From Closterium sp. Naga37s-1 (lineage: Eukaryota; Streptophyta; Zygnematophyceae; Desmidiales; Closteriaceae): a DNA stretch of 64,000 bases. The stretch is taken from assembly GCA_947471745.1 (NCBI GenBank), contig CANJKZ010000400.1:992001-1056000 (forward strand), written 5' to 3'. Positions 1 through 11,289 of the stretch are shown here, piece after piece. The position numbers and the translations under genes are program-made. Each line of letters opens with the position of its first letter. The stretch's first letter is position 1. Under the pieces are notes generated by a model. The model worked only from the letters and a program-made list of their open reading frames with translations, had not been told where the DNA came from and ran no database searches.

Positions 1-158
1 CAATGCATCACACCGTACCGCACTGCACTGCACCGAACCTTCCTGCGTGGTGGGTGGCAGATAGAGGGGGTGCGCAAGCGCCATGCCATTCGTTCAGCAG
101 CAGAGCTCTGGTCGGCCACCCAGACTGCAGCAGATCAAATCGCCAGCTCAGGTTTGAT
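1..158. other. Unique sequence, no gene seen
   Basis: Non-repetitive left edge of the window before the minisatellite. I see no supported coding sequence in it. Confidence 0.4.
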
Positions 159-706
159 ACCCCATAACCCATGTGCCATGCCCCCATAACCCATGTGCCA
201 TACCCCATAACCCATCTGCCATACCCCATAACCCATGTGCCATACCCCATAACCCATGTGCCATGCCCCATAACCCATGTGCCATGCCCCATAACCCATG
301 TGCCATGCCCCCATAACCCATGTGCCATGCCCCATAACCCATGTGCCATGCCCCATAACCCATGTGCCATGCCCCCATAACCCATGTGCCATGCCCCATA
401 ACCCATGTGCCATGCCCCCATAACCCATGTGCCATGCCCCCATAACCCATCTGCCATACCCCATATCCCCTGTGCCATACCCCATAACACATGTGCCATG
501 CCCCATAACCCATGTGCCATACCCCATAAACCATGTGCCATGCCCCATAACCCATGTGCCATGCCCCATAACCCATGTGCCACACCCCATAACCCATGTG
601 CCATGCCCCCATAACCCATCGTCCATACCCCATACCCCATGCACATGCCCCATACCCCATGCACATGCCCCATGCCCCATGCACATGCCCCATACCCCAT
701 GCACAT
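159..706. repeat. Minisatellite, left arm (degenerate)
   Basis: A tandem array of 20-22-bp units of the type CCATAACCCATGTGCCATGC runs to about 620. It then changes to units of the type CCCCATACCCCATGCACATG up to 706. Units differ by single bases and by the number of Cs. The last units are related to the much more uniform array at 1368-3160, so the two were probably one locus before the MITE at 707-1367 inserted. All frames on both strands are largely open because the unit has few stops; I do not regard these as genes. Confidence 0.9.
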
Positions 707-1367
707 CTAAGTTGGAATATACGCTACTTTGCTTTTGCGTTTTGCGTTTATATGCTTAACGAATTCGTACGCTGCGTATAATTTGAAAATTCGCCGAGTT
801 GAATTTCGGGCAGACCGAAAAAAAAATCAATCTGAAGCTCGCGACGTGGCGATCTCTATTTCGAGTCGCAGATGTCGCGAACTGAACTCGAGTTTTGAAT
901 TTTGAGCTCCAAACCTCCTCAACCCCACCCCTCCACCGTTTCACACCCCTTTAAACCACATCATTCCACCACCCCCTTCAACCGCTACTTTACTGGTTGG
1001 GAGCTCAACCCAACCCAATCTCCCAGGCATAAAGAGTGGCATTTGTTCACTCGATATTCATTCTCTCGCTTCCTATTCTAGCTACCTCTTCTCCCCAGCC
1101 ACCATGGCTGCTACTCCTACAGCAACAAGTTCTCGTTCTTCACCCTCAGAGTTTAACGGGTTTTTTTCTGTAACTTTCATATTAATAAAAAGGGGATGGG
1201 GGTTACATCACCCCCCCATCCCCACCTCTTACTCCAAAAATCTTCCCAGGAAAAAAAAATTCCCTGCCCGGGCAAGCGTATTCTTGTGCGTACCAGACCC
1301 CTCATGGCCAGCGTCTAGCGTATATACGAGAGCTTACAAAACGCTAAACGCGTTTATTCCAACTTAG
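707..1367. mobile_element. hAT/P-like MITE 1 (8-bp TSD)
   Basis: A 661-bp element with terminal inverted repeats. The left end reads CTAAGTTGGAATATACGC and the reverse complement of the right end matches it at 17 of 18 bases. The flanking octamer ATGCACAT occurs at 699-706 and again at 1368-1375, an exact 8-bp target duplication taken from the minisatellite unit. The inverted repeats match the element at 57436-58121 at 15 of 18 positions, so both belong to one family. No transposase is present. The middle contains a CCAAT box, a TATA-like GCATAAAG near 1027-1034, and an ATG at 1104 in a GCCACCATGG context, which looks like a captured 5' gene end. An 8-bp TSD fits hAT or P superfamilies; I cannot choose between them. 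Confidence 0.85.
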
Positions 1368-3160
1368 ATGCACATGCCCCATACCCCATGCACATGCCCC
1401 ATACCCCATACCCCATGCACATGCCCCATACCCCATGCGCATGCCCCATACCCCATGCACATGCCCCATGCCCCATGCACATGCCCCATGCCCCATGCAC
1501 ATGCCCCATGCCCCATGCACATGCCCCATGCCCCATGCACATGCCCCATGCCCCATGCACATGCCCCATGCCCCATGCACATGCCCCATGCCCCATGCAC
1601 ATGCCCCATGCCCCATGCACATGCCCCATGCCCCATGCACATGCCCCATGCCCCATGCACATCATGCACATGCCCCATGCCCATGCACATGCCCCATGCC
1701 CCATGCACATGCCCCATGCCCCATGCACATGCCCCATGCCCCATGCACATGCCCCATGCCCCATGCACATGCCCCATGCCCCATGCACATGCCCCATGCC
1801 CATGCACATGCCCCATGCCCCATGCACATGCCCCATGCCCCATGCACATGCCCCATGCCCCATGCACATGCCCCATGCCCCATGCACATGCCCCATGCCC
1901 CATGCACATGCCCCATGCCCCATGCACATGCCCCATGCCCCATGCACATGCCCCATGCCCCATGCACATGCCCCATGCCCCATGCACATGCCCCATGCCC
2001 CATGCACATGCCCCATGCCCCATGCACATGCCCCATGCCCCATGCACATGCCCCATGCCCCATGCACATGCCCCATGCCCCATGCACATGCCCCATGCCC
2101 CATGCACATGCCCCATGCCCCATGCACATGCCCCATGCCCCATGCACATGCCCCATGCCCCATGCACATGCCCCATGCCCCATGCACATGCCCCATGCCC
2201 CATGCACATGCCCCATGCCCCATGCACATGCCCCATGCCCCATGCACATGCCCCATGCCCCATGCACATGCCCCATGCCCCATGCACATGCCCCATGCCC
2301 CATGCACATGCCCCATGCCCCATGCACATGCCCCATGCCCCATGCACATGCCCCATGCCCCATGCACATGCCCCATGCCCCATGCACATGCCCCATGCCC
2401 CATGCACATGCCCCATGCCCCATGCACATGCCCCATGCCCCATGCACATGCCCCATGCCCCATGCACATGCCCCATGCCCCATGCACATGCCCCATGCCC
2501 CATGCACATGCCCCATGCCCCATGCACATGCCCCATGCCCCATGCACATGCCCCATGCCCCATGCACATGCCCCATGCCCCATGCACATGCCCCATGCCC
2601 CATGCACATGCCCCATGCCCCATGCACATGCCCCATGCCCCATGCACATGCCCCATGCCCCATGCACATGCCCCATGCCCCATGCACATGCCCCATGCCC
2701 CATGCACATGCCCCATGCCCCATGCACATGCCCCATGCCCCATGCACATGCCCCATGCCCCATGCACATGCCCCATGCCCCATGCACATGCCCCATGCCC
2801 CATGCACATGCCCCATGCCCCATGCACATGCCCCATGCCCCATGCACATGCCCCATGCCCCATGCACATGCCCCATGCCCCATGCACATGCCCCATGCCC
2901 CATGCACATGCCCCATGCCCCATGCACATGCCCCATGCCCCATGCACATGCCCCATGCCCCATGCACATGCCCCATGCCCCATGCACATGCCCCATGCCC
3001 CATGCACATGCCCCATGCCCCATGCACATGCCCCATGCCCCATGCACATGCCCCATGCCCCATGCACATGCCCCATGCCCCATGCACATGCCCCATGCCC
3101 CATGCACATGCCCCATGCCCCATGCACATGCCCCATGCCCCATGCACATGCCCCATGCCC
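1368..3160. repeat. 20-bp minisatellite, about 88 copies
   Basis: A nearly perfect tandem array of the 20-mer CATGCACATGCCCCATGCCC. The first few units are variant (CCCCATACCCCATG) and a patch near 1660-1810 has truncated units; from about 1810 to 3160 it is essentially uniform. Open frames of about 600 codons on both strands are a by-product of a unit without stop codons. There is no coding flank. Confidence 0.95.
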
Positions 3161-4686
3161 TCGTCAACTCTCGCCCATGCCTCCTCTCCACCTTCTCCCA
3201 CTCACTCAAGATCATAGTTCCCTCTTTATCCTGTTTCCCTAACCCCCATCCCCATGTTCCCGTTTCCGCAATTTCTTCTCCCTCAATCCACTACCACGCT
3301 ATACCAAACCCCTTTGATTCCTTTCTCCTGAACCCGCTCCCTGTGTTCCCAATTCGTTTTTTCCCCTGCCTCCGCACCTTATGTCCCTCCCGTCCTCCTT
3401 CTGAAAACCACGACAGGGAGTGTGGAGAAGAGGCAAAGGGAGCTACAAGACAAAATGAGCCGCCTCGCAGCGGAGATTGGGCGGCAGTTTCTGGCAACTA
3501 GCAGGAAGAGGCGGGTGGCAGCGGAGGATCTGGGGGAGCGAGTGGAGGGCGTCCTGAGAGGGCTGGAGATGGGTGCAGCGCGGTTCAGAGCTGGGGTTTC
3601 GTGGGTAAGCAGGCTTGGGTTGGGGGGTGATGGCAGGGGGGTGATGGAAGGGGGGCGATGGCGATGGCAGAAGGGTGGCAAAATGCTAGGAAAGTGCCTC
3701 AGTCAAATATAGGTGGGTGCCACACGGTTCAAAGCGGTGGTCAGTGGTCACATGGATAAGCTGGGGTGTGCTAGTTGGGCGTTGGGTAGCTGTCCTTGCA
3801 ATTCCCCCCCCATTCTTCTCCCCTTTCTGCCCTGCCCACTTCTCCCTTGCCTTTCTTCCTTTCTTCTCTGCTACCCCTCCCTTCCACCCCTTACCTCCTT
3901 CGTATTCCTCTCCATTCCACCTCTCCCTCCTCCCTCCCCTCCCCTCCCCTCCCCTCCCCTCCCTGTCCCCCACCCCTCCTCCCACGTTGCAGGAGCAAGC
4001 AACCCCCCAGTTCTACAGTGCCACGTCAGCCCTTGCCAGCCAAACACAGCTCAGCGTGCAGGAGAGAAGAAGAGGCGGTGGAGGAGTGGGAGTGAGTGGG
4101 AGGAGGGTGGTGGGGAGAGGCAGTTGGAGAAGGGAGATAGATTCAGAGTGGGAAGAGGAAGAGGAAGACGAGGAGGAAGAAGGGGAGGAGGAGGAAGTGG
4201 AGGAGAAGGAAGAGGAGGAGGGGGGGGAGGAAGAGGAAACGGATGGGCAGCAACAGCAGAAGCAGCATGGAACGGAAATATTAGTGGAGGAGGGGTTGAT
4301 ACGAGTGGAGGGCGCTGAGAGTGTGGGCGAGAGGAGCGACGTGTTCTATCGATACAGCAGCACTGGCATGGACAGGGTGGGTGGCTTGTGAAAGTGATAG
4401 GTATGGGCAGAGAGGTGGTATGGGCAGAGGGGGTGGCTTGCACTGGCATCAATGGTATGGGTTGGGTGCAGGGGCAGGGGCATGGGGCATGGGGCATGGG
4501 CAGGATGGGTGGCGTGTGAAGGGAAACAGGGGATGGATAGGATGGGTGCCGTGGGCAGGGTAAATCACCGTTAGGTGTTTGTGCTTTTGATTCCAAACCG
4601 ATTCAGGACAATCGTATCAAATCGTATCCGATCCAATCCAATGCGTGCATCCCGGGCAGGTGGTGTTTCAACTGTCGGCCAATCCC

Positions 4687-4921
4687 GGGGAGCCTCTGTT
4701 GCCTCTCTCCCAAGTGGCGTCCGGTGGCGAGTGCTCCCGAATCATGCTCGGTGGGCTGTGGTGGGCTGGGTTTGGCTGGGGTGGGGTAGGGTGGGGTGGG
4801 GTGGGGTGGAGTGAAGTGAGGTTGGGAGACGTCTTTTGAGTCGGCTCAACAGCCGCCTCTGTTGCCGCTCTCCCAAGTGGCGTCCAGTGGCGAGTGCTCC
4901 CGAATCATGCTCGGTGGGCTG
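4687..4921 (+). repeat. Duplicated 3' edge of RecN-like exon
   Basis: The 3' part of the third RecN-like exon with its donor (4687-4750) is repeated at 4858-4921 with two or three changes. A degenerate palindrome, TTTTGAGTCGGCTCAA (about 4833-4848), lies between the copies. The following intron (to about 5160) is a GGGCTGG/GGGTTGG-rich degenerate repeat. Confidence 0.8.
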
Positions 4922-5340
4922 TACTGGGCTGGACTGGGCTGGACTGGGCCGGGGTGGGCTGAAGTGGGCTGAAGCGGGCTGGGTTGGGCTGGGTTGGGCT
5001 AGGGGTGGATGGGTGGGGGTGGGTGGGCTGGATTGAGGTTGGGAGACGTCTTTGGTTCGACTCAAGTTGCGTGGGATGGGCTGAGGGATTGTGCTGGGTG
5101 GGTGAGCTGGACTTAGCTGAAGTGAGGTTGGGAGAGGTGGGCTGAGGGGTTGTGTTGGGTCATGCTAAGTCTATAAGGCTGAGGTCTTGCTGCAGTACAG
5201 CCCCTCAGCCCACCTCTCCCAACCTCACTGCATGTCGTCTCAACTGCAGTTATGCTTGCAGTTAAGGGGACATGTCCCTTCCCTCATTCACATTCGTGAA
5301 TGTCCCTTTCAACTCTTCCTTTCGTCCTTGTTCGCTTCCC

Positions 5341-5487
5341 TCCGTTTCTCCCATCCCCCTTTCTTCCAGCGCTCAAAATCATTGCTGCTACATCAGCACC
5401 AGCATCACAGGCTTTTGAGTCGACTCAGAATTCTCCTCCGTTTCTCCCATCCCCCTTTCTTCCAGCGCTCAAAATCATTGCTGCTAC
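5341..5487 (+). repeat. 51-bp exon-edge duplication with palindrome
   Basis: Positions 5341-5391 and 5437-5487 are identical. Each holds a polypyrimidine tract, CAG acceptor and first exon bases. The 18-bp near-palindrome TTTTGAGTCGACTCAGAA (5413-5430, one mismatch) sits in the spacer. Confidence 0.85.
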
Positions 5488-5636
5488 CACCAGCACAGCC
5501 ACTGCAGACACCACCTCCACCATTCCCACCTCCCCATCCTCATTGGCAACAAGAAGCAGCAATAGCAGCAGCAGCAGCAGCGGTGATATCCCAGCAGCCA
5601 ATGGGAGTGTGACAGGTGTCAGCGTGTCGGTGGTGA

Positions 5637-7295
5637 CAGTCCCACTGTCTCTCGTCTCCTTGCCACTGTTGTCACTGACCCTTCTTTTGAGTCCACTGCT
5701 GCGTCAGCCCTGGTTGCTGAGCTGGTTGACTTTGTTGCTGCCTATCGTCTAGACTACGCCACTGCTCTTGTTGCTGAGTCTGAGTTTGCCAGTCCTCCGT
5801 CCGTCAGGGGTGAGTGTGCTCTTGGCACGGACGTCCTTGAGGACAGGCAGGAGAACTTTGAGTGTCTTGCAACTGCTGTACCTCGTTTCACTTCCATGCT
5901 GCTTGCCCCTGAGGGAGACCCGGATGCACCAGACATCCCGACCCCGCGCTCTTACGCAGAGGCGATTACAAGTCCCTACTCCTCTCATTGGCAGGCAGCC
6001 ATGGATGCCGAGATGGCATCCTGGAAGTCCACAGGCACCTACGTCGATGCAGCTCCCCCGTCTCGGGGGAACATAGTCGATGGCATGTGGATTTTCAGGG
6101 TGAAGTGGCCGCCGGGTTCTCCGCCTGCCTTCAAGACGCGTTACGTTGATCGAGGCTTCAGTCAGCGACAGGGGGTCGACTACTTCCATACCTTCTCCCC
6201 CACCCCGAAGATGACTACTCTTCGGGTGTTGTTGCACGTCGCTGCTTAGCGTGACTACGAGTTACACTCTCTGGACTTCAGTACAGCTTTCTTGCATGAC
6301 AACCTGCACAAGGAGATCTGGCTGCGCCGCCCACCTGGCTTCACCGGGTCATTTCCTGCAGGTACCCAGTGGAGCCTCCGCCGGCAAGTCTACGGTCTCC
6401 GCCAGGCACCTCGCGAGTGGCACGACACACTGAGGACTAGACTTGCAGCTCTGGGGTTTACTCCTTCTACTGCTGACCCGTCGCTGTTTCTACGCACCGA
6501 CACCTCGCTGCCGCCGTTCTACGTCCTCGTGTACATCGACGACCTCGTCTTTGCCACTGCTGAATGTGAGGCACTTACCCTTCTGAAGTCGGAGCTGTAG
6601 AAGAGACACACTTGCATTGACCTGGGTGAACTGCGCAGCTACCTTGGCTTGCACATCACCCGGGACAGAGCACGGCGCACCATCACACTGACTCAGTCAC
6701 ACATGGTGCACGAAAGGTGCACTGGGAGGCCGCTAAGAGGGTGTTGCGCTACTTGTGCAGTACGTCGGGCATGGGGCTCGTGCTTGGAGGACGGGGTCCA
6801 GTTGTCCTCACTGGTCACGCAGACGCTTCTTGGGTTGATGACTCAGCTACGCAGCGGTCGTCACAGGGTTACACCTTCCGCTTCGGTTCCGGCTCTGTTT
6901 CCTGGCGGTCTACCCGCTCATCTTCATTTCTCAGCTCCATTTGTGAGGCTGAGATCTACGCCGGGGCCATGGCTGCACAGGAGCTACGCTGGCTCACCTA
7001 CCTGCTGACTGACTTGGGAGAGCAGCCTCGTTCGCCTCCAGTTCTGTACGTAGACAACAAGGCCATGATTGCCTTGTGTCAGGAGCACAGACTGGAGCAC
7101 AGAACGAAACCCATCGCTCTGCGATACTTCCTTGCTCGAGAGTTGCAGCAACGTGGCCAGCTTCGTCTTGCGTACGTGGCCACTAGGGCCAACACTGCTG
7201 ATATATTCACCAAGGCACTTCCGCCTGGTGATCATCAGCGCTTCTCTGTTGTGTTAGGCCTTGTGCCTACTTTGCCTCACTTGCTCACTGCGTGA
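5637..7295 (+). pseudogene. Copia RT-RNase H remnant
   Basis: Encodes the Copia RT domain (from AAMDAEMASW through VYGLRQAPREW and the catalytic VYIDD at about 6528-6542) and RNase H (CEAEIYAGAMAAQELRW, YVDNKAM, ANTADIFTKAL), ending with a stop at 7293-7295. An in-frame TAG interrupts it near 6247 and another at 6598-6600. Sequence after SHMV at about 6708 is deleted, with a frameshift, before the segment starting HWEAAKRVLRYL. It is not a functional polyprotein. Confidence 0.85.
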
Positions 7296-7653
7296 ATTTG
7301 CTTGTACTGTGATATATATATATACCTGCGTGCTTCCACTTGATAGGGTATGATCATTGTATTGTTTATTCTCTTTTATATAACTCTGCATGTGAACTGG
7401 CCTTGTGGCCCTTTGCTTGTGCTCGGACTGTGTGGTGACTTTGTGATCCACCCTGAGCTTGCTTTGCTTTTCTTGACTAGTCTTGTGACCACTTGTTCTC
7501 CCCCACTTGCCTATGGGGGTGTGTTAGAATGTTATAGTGGTTACATTTGTGTAGGCTATAGTGGGGTAGCCCATAAGGGGTACAACCCAATTAGGGTTAG
7601 TACTTGCACCCAACTTCTGTTTAATGCATTCATTCTCATTCATTCTTCTGACA
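5637..7653 (+). mobile_element. Copia element 1, 5'-truncated
   Basis: A Ty1/Copia fragment carrying reverse transcriptase, RNase H and a 3' LTR of 132 bp (7522-7653, TGTTAG...TGACA). The LTR is the same family as those of Copia 2 and 3. The 5' LTR, gag, protease and integrase are absent; the left junction falls in the RecN-like exon near 5637. The right end abuts the 3' end of the Gypsy element. Confidence 0.85.
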
Positions 7654-7690
7654 CTCGGTGGCTCAGAATCTTTTCGGGCGTGATGATTGG

Positions 7691-9252
7691 TTATGTCGGC
7701 GGTCGTGTCATGCTGGCTGGGCAATTTCGGGCCACTTGGCTGGTGGATGGTACGTAAGGGCGAAGCAGGCTGACGTGGAAGGACGTGCTGACGTACCAGT
7801 CAGCAGGGAGGAGGAGATGGGCAGTGACGGGTGTGATCATGTGGTTGATGCGAAATGGCCCGCAATATCGGGGGTGGAGTTTCGGGGTGATGGGCAAGCG
7901 GAGATTTTGGGTGTCGAGTAAAACTAGCTCGTCAGGCTGGTAAGTGACAGGTCTGCGTTGGCGGTCTGCGTTGCGATTAGCGATGACGTTGGCCTTTTTT
8001 ATTGCGTCGGCTGCCCGGGTCCGTGCTGCTTGTAAGATTTCTGCAAACTTTTGCGCGTGTGGTACTGGGTTGTCGGGATTCGGGGTCATGGGTACTGTAG
8101 GGTCTTGTCCGTGGTTCAGATAAAACGGTGACTGTTGGGTCGTGGCGGATGGCGAATTGTTGTACGCGAATTTGATGAGTGGCAGTTGCTGTTCCCAGGT
8201 GGTCGGATCGTCGCACGTGGCTCGGATGAGTTGTTCAGTGGTCTGGTTTGTCCGTTCTGTCTGTCCGTTGGTTTCGGGGTGGTACGAAGAACTAAATTGT
8301 AGTCGCGTGTCGAAGTGATGCCACAGGTTCCGCCAGATTTTGATGGTGAATTTCGTGTCACGGTCGTTGATGATCGCTGCTGATATCCCGTGCAGTGGAA
8401 CGACAGTGGAGATGAAGAGGCGGGATGTTTCTTCGGCTGTGATTGATTTCTTGCAGGCTGCGAAATGTGCCATTTTCGCCAGCCGATCGACGACGATCAG
8501 GATCGCGTCTTTCCCACTTGCTCCGGCCGGTAACCCTGTGACGAAGTCCATCGTCACCTGCAGCCAAGCACTCTCTGGGGGTGGTATCGGCTGCAACTGT
8601 CCTGCCGGCTGCTTCCGTGATGATTTCATGAGTTGGCAGGTGGGACACGATGCCACGTGTCGCTACGCGTCGGTCGGCATTTCGGGCCAGTAATAATACC
8701 GATGCAGCTGCTGCCGTGTTTTTTCTACTCCAAAATGGCCTGAGGTAACTCCGCCGTGTGCCTCTTGTAGCAGTAATTCCCGTAGTAACGTGTAGCCTGG
8801 TACCCAGATTCGGTCGGTGCCGGCTTTTTTGTAATAAAATCCTTTTGCTGCTGCGAACTGCTGCGAATTTCCTCCTGTGAAGAATGGGTCGGTCTGATAG
8901 CTGTGGGCAAATAGTCCTGTCAGTAGTGGGCTGGTCTGTGCGAGTAGTATGGCGTGGATTTGGGCATGGGGCGGGTTAGTGAGTTGGCGATGTTCGATGC
9001 CCCCTTTTTGTAGGTGACCGTGTAGTGAAAATTGGACTCGAGGAAGTCGAGCCAGCGAATCTGTCGTGGGTTGAGGTTGGGCTGTGCGCGGAGGTACTGT
9101 AGTGATTTGTGGTCTGTCTGTACTGTCACGTCTGCGCCGGTCAAGTAGCAGCACCACACTTTGAACGCATGCACGATCGTGAGCATTTCGCGATCGTGTA
9201 TCGAGTAATTTTTCTCGGGCGGATGCAGTTTTCGTGACTCGTATGCGATGGG
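7691..9252 (-). pseudogene. Gypsy A RNase H end and integrase
   Basis: Read on the minus strand. The C-terminal RNase H part (RQIRWLDFLESNFHYTVTYK) is followed by the zinc-binding H2C2 region of integrase (VEKTRQQLHRYYYWPEM). Then comes the catalytic core with WLQVTMDFVTGLP, NDRDTKF and SSSYHPETNGQTERTN, and a C-terminal tail near PYVPS. A stop lies at about 8663 between the zinc finger and the core. At 9252 the frame is cut by Copia 2; the RNase H continues at 13870. Confidence 0.85.
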
Positions 9253-9397
9253 TGTCAGAATGTTATCGTGCTTACAGTTGTGTAGGCTATAGTGGGGTAG
9301 CCCATAAGGGGTACAACCCAATTAGGGTTAGTACTTGTACCCAACTCTTTCATAGTTCATTCATTCTCGTTCATTCTTCTGACATGGTTTCAGAGCA

Positions 9398-9414
9398 GGT
9401 CCTTCGCTAGGACC
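9398..9414 (+). promoter_or_regulatory. Hairpin next to Copia 2 PBS
   Basis: GGTCCT / TCGCT / AGGACC forms a 6-bp stem with a 5-nt loop, starting two bases after the PBS. Equivalent hairpins follow the PBS in Copia 3 (22909-22925) and Copia 4 (21743-21760, different sequence). Leader hairpins here often act in RNA dimerisation or packaging; that role is inferred. Confidence 0.6.
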
Positions 9415-9439
9415 GTTTTTTTTTTGGGCCCGCCACAAA

Positions 9440-10127
9440 GCTGCCCCACGAAATGCCCCTAGCAGCTAGTCGCGCTGCCCCTAGCAGCCCACGACCCGCC
9501 CGCCCCTCTCGTCACGGCCCTCAAGCCGCCCCCTTGCAGCCAGCACGTCGCCCGCTAGTGACCCGCCCGCCACCCGTGCAGCTAGCGCGCCGCCCGCTAT
9601 CAGCCCGCCAGCCGCCCCTGCCGCCCGTGTGCCGCCCACCAGCGGCCCGCCAGCCGCCTCTGCAGCCCGTGAGCCGCCCGCTAAAGGCTCGCCCGCTGCC
9701 CCTACCGCCCTCGCGCAGCCCGCGATCGGCCCACCAGCTGCCTCTGCCGCCCGCGCGCCGCCCACTAGCGGCCCGCCAACCGCCCTTGCCGCCCGCGAGC
9801 CATTCGCTATCGGCCCGCCCGCCGCCCCTGCCGCCCGCGCGCCGCCCGCTAGCGGCCCGCCGGCCGCCCCTGCCGCCCGCGCGCCGCCCTCTATCAGCCC
9901 ACCAGCCGCCCCTGCCACCTGCGCGCCGCCCACTAGTGGCCCGCCAGCTGCCCCTGCCGCCCGCTTAAGGCCCGCTTGCCGCCCCTTGCAGCCAGCGCGT
10001 CGCCTCTTGCTTCCTGTGTGCCGCCCCTTGCAGCCTGCGCACTGCCTTCTCGCAGCCCGCTCGCTCCCCCCCCCCCCTCCCCCCTCTGCGCTGCCCGGCT
10101 TCTGCCCGCCTTGCGTGCTGCGCCGCT
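9440..10127 (+). repeat. GC-rich degenerate repeat leader of Copia 2
   Basis: About 650 bp of degenerate units of the type GCCGCCCCTGCCGCCCGC / CCCGCTAGCGGCCCGCC between the PBS and the gag start. Long open frames occur on both strands from composition alone. Copia 3 has a similar leader (about 22140-22900). Confidence 0.7.
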
Positions 10128-10991
10128 ATGGCTTCTCTTCACATTCTTGCGTTTGATCATGAGGGCCGCCCGATCCAGTTTGACACGTGGCTTGAGGACC
10201 TGCAGCTGTACCTCCTGAGCGACTCTAGGGACAGCGTTTCGTTGTTTGACCACACGTCTGGTGCTGCTCCCGCCCCTACCGCCACAGCTGACAGTGCGAC
10301 TCGCTCACAATGGCTTACTTGTGAGGCTGCTGCTCGCTTAGCCATTCGCAACCACCTGCCTTTAGCCGAATGCGCTCACTTCGGACAGCATAGGACAGGA
10401 CAGGCGCTATACGACGCTGTAGTCGCCCATTACTCCTCGCCTGCCACTGCTGCTCTAGGCCGTCTTCTGCTGCCCTACCTATTTCCCGAGCTGTCCGCTT
10501 TTGCCACAGTAGAGGACCTGGTTTCCCACCTTCGCACTAGCGACGCTCGCTACCGCGCTGCCCTCCCAGCAGAGTTCCTTGCCAAGAACCCACCCCCGAT
10601 GTACATCACTCTTTACTTCATAGTCACCCGCCTCCCTGACTCTCTTCGCGCTGTCAGGGACCACTTTCTCGCACTTGACCCCACAGCCCTCACTTTTGAA
10701 CTTCTCGAGCAGCACCTCCTTGCAGCTGAGACTAGTGTAGTTGCTGTAGGTGCTGCTCGTGGCACTCCGCGCACGCCCTTCTTTAAGGGGTGCTCCCCCT
10801 CCCCCCTTGCTCCCTCCTACGCCTCTGCTGCTGCTGTTGACGTCCCTGGTGCTGAAGACGTCAGGACCGCTTCTGCTAGTGCGAAGCGCCACAACATCAA
10901 GGGGCAAGGGAGGAAGGGGTGGTGGCGGTGGCAGCGGGGGTGGTGGTGGGGGCAGCAGTGGAGGTGGTGGAGGGAGTGGAGGTGGTGGTAG
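10128..10991 (+). CDS. Copia 2 gag
   Basis: An intact frame of 287 codons from ATG 10128 (MASLHILAFDHEGRPIQFD...), typical of Copia capsid. It has an N-terminal segment naming the element RNA-binding gag fold, a middle helical region (TGQALYDAVVAHYSSPATAA; FATVEDLVSHLRTSDARYRA), and a basic Ser/Gly tail that turns into a tryptophan-glycine frame. A frameshift near 10900 separates it from the Gly-rich segment and the zinc-binding-like Cys/His block (CPYVIRTGDRAGQTC...HRC, about 11140-11210). Gag would form the virus-like particle of the retrotransposon. Since RT is lost, this copy could at most supply or parasitise particles. Confidence 0.8.
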   Translation: MASLHILAFDHEGRPIQFDTWLEDLQLYLLSDSRDSVSLFDHTSGAAPAPTATADSATRSQWLTCEAAARLAIRNHLPLAECAHFGQHRTGQALYDAVVAHYSSPATAALGRLLLPYLFPELSAFATVEDLVSHLRTSDARYRAALPAEFLAKNPPPMYITLYFIVTRLPDSLRAVRDHFLALDPTALTFELLEQHLLAAETSVVAVGAARGTPRTPFFKGCSPSPLAPSYASAAAVDVPGAEDVRTASASAKRHNIKGQGRKGWWRWQRGWWWGQQWRWWREWRWW

Positions 10992-11289
10992 TGGTGGGAG
11001 TGGTGGCAGTTGGACTGGAGCTCAGCGTGGAGGTTCTGGAGGAGGCCAGAGGCAGCAGCATCAGCGTCGGAGCGAGACCCCGTCGCCCCAGCAGCTTCGT
11101 GAGTGGTTTGCTCAGCGTGGGGCGTCTGGGGGTAGTGTTAGCTGCCCGTATGTCATTCGCACGGGTGACCGTGCTGGTCAGACATGTGGGAAGCTTCACA
11201 CTCAGCACCGCTGCTTCTCCCGCTTCATCGTCTCTCGGCGCGCAGAGTTTGGTGACGAGGCCGAGCGCCCCCACTAGGCAGAGCTGCTT

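Larger units (their letters stand above)
3417..5636 (+). pseudogene. RecN-like SMC/ABC ATPase, internal fragment
   Basis: Inferred exons 3417-3604, 3993-4376, 4660-4750 and 5466 to about 5636 (the start of the last exon is duplicated at 5370), with matching phases and GT-AG borders. The first encodes a helical stretch with EKRQRELQDKMSRLAAEIG, as in the second coiled-coil arm of RecN. The second ends in SSTGMDR after an acidic and polyQ insert. The third gives VVFQLSANPGEPLLPL and then ASGGECSRIML. This resembles the RecN motif G-x-D-x-V-x-F...NPGEP..PL..VASGGE.SR.ML, whose SGGE is the ABC signature. The fourth starts LALKIIAAT. RecN proteins act in double-strand-break repair, with plastid forms in plants. 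The N-terminal half with Walker A would lie left of the window. Walker B (expected next) is missing because a Copia fragment begins there, so this copy is probably dead. Confidence 0.75.

Noticed and set aside
159..706. Telomere-like CCCATAACCC and TTAGGGTTAG motifs (also in the Copia LTRs)
   Set aside because: The array unit is 20-22 bp and not a TTTAGGG series; single matches in LTRs are incidental.
1354..3501. Open frames of about 500-690 codons on both strands over the 20-bp array
   Set aside because: They exist in several frames at once and consist only of the translated repeat unit; no conserved flank supports coding.
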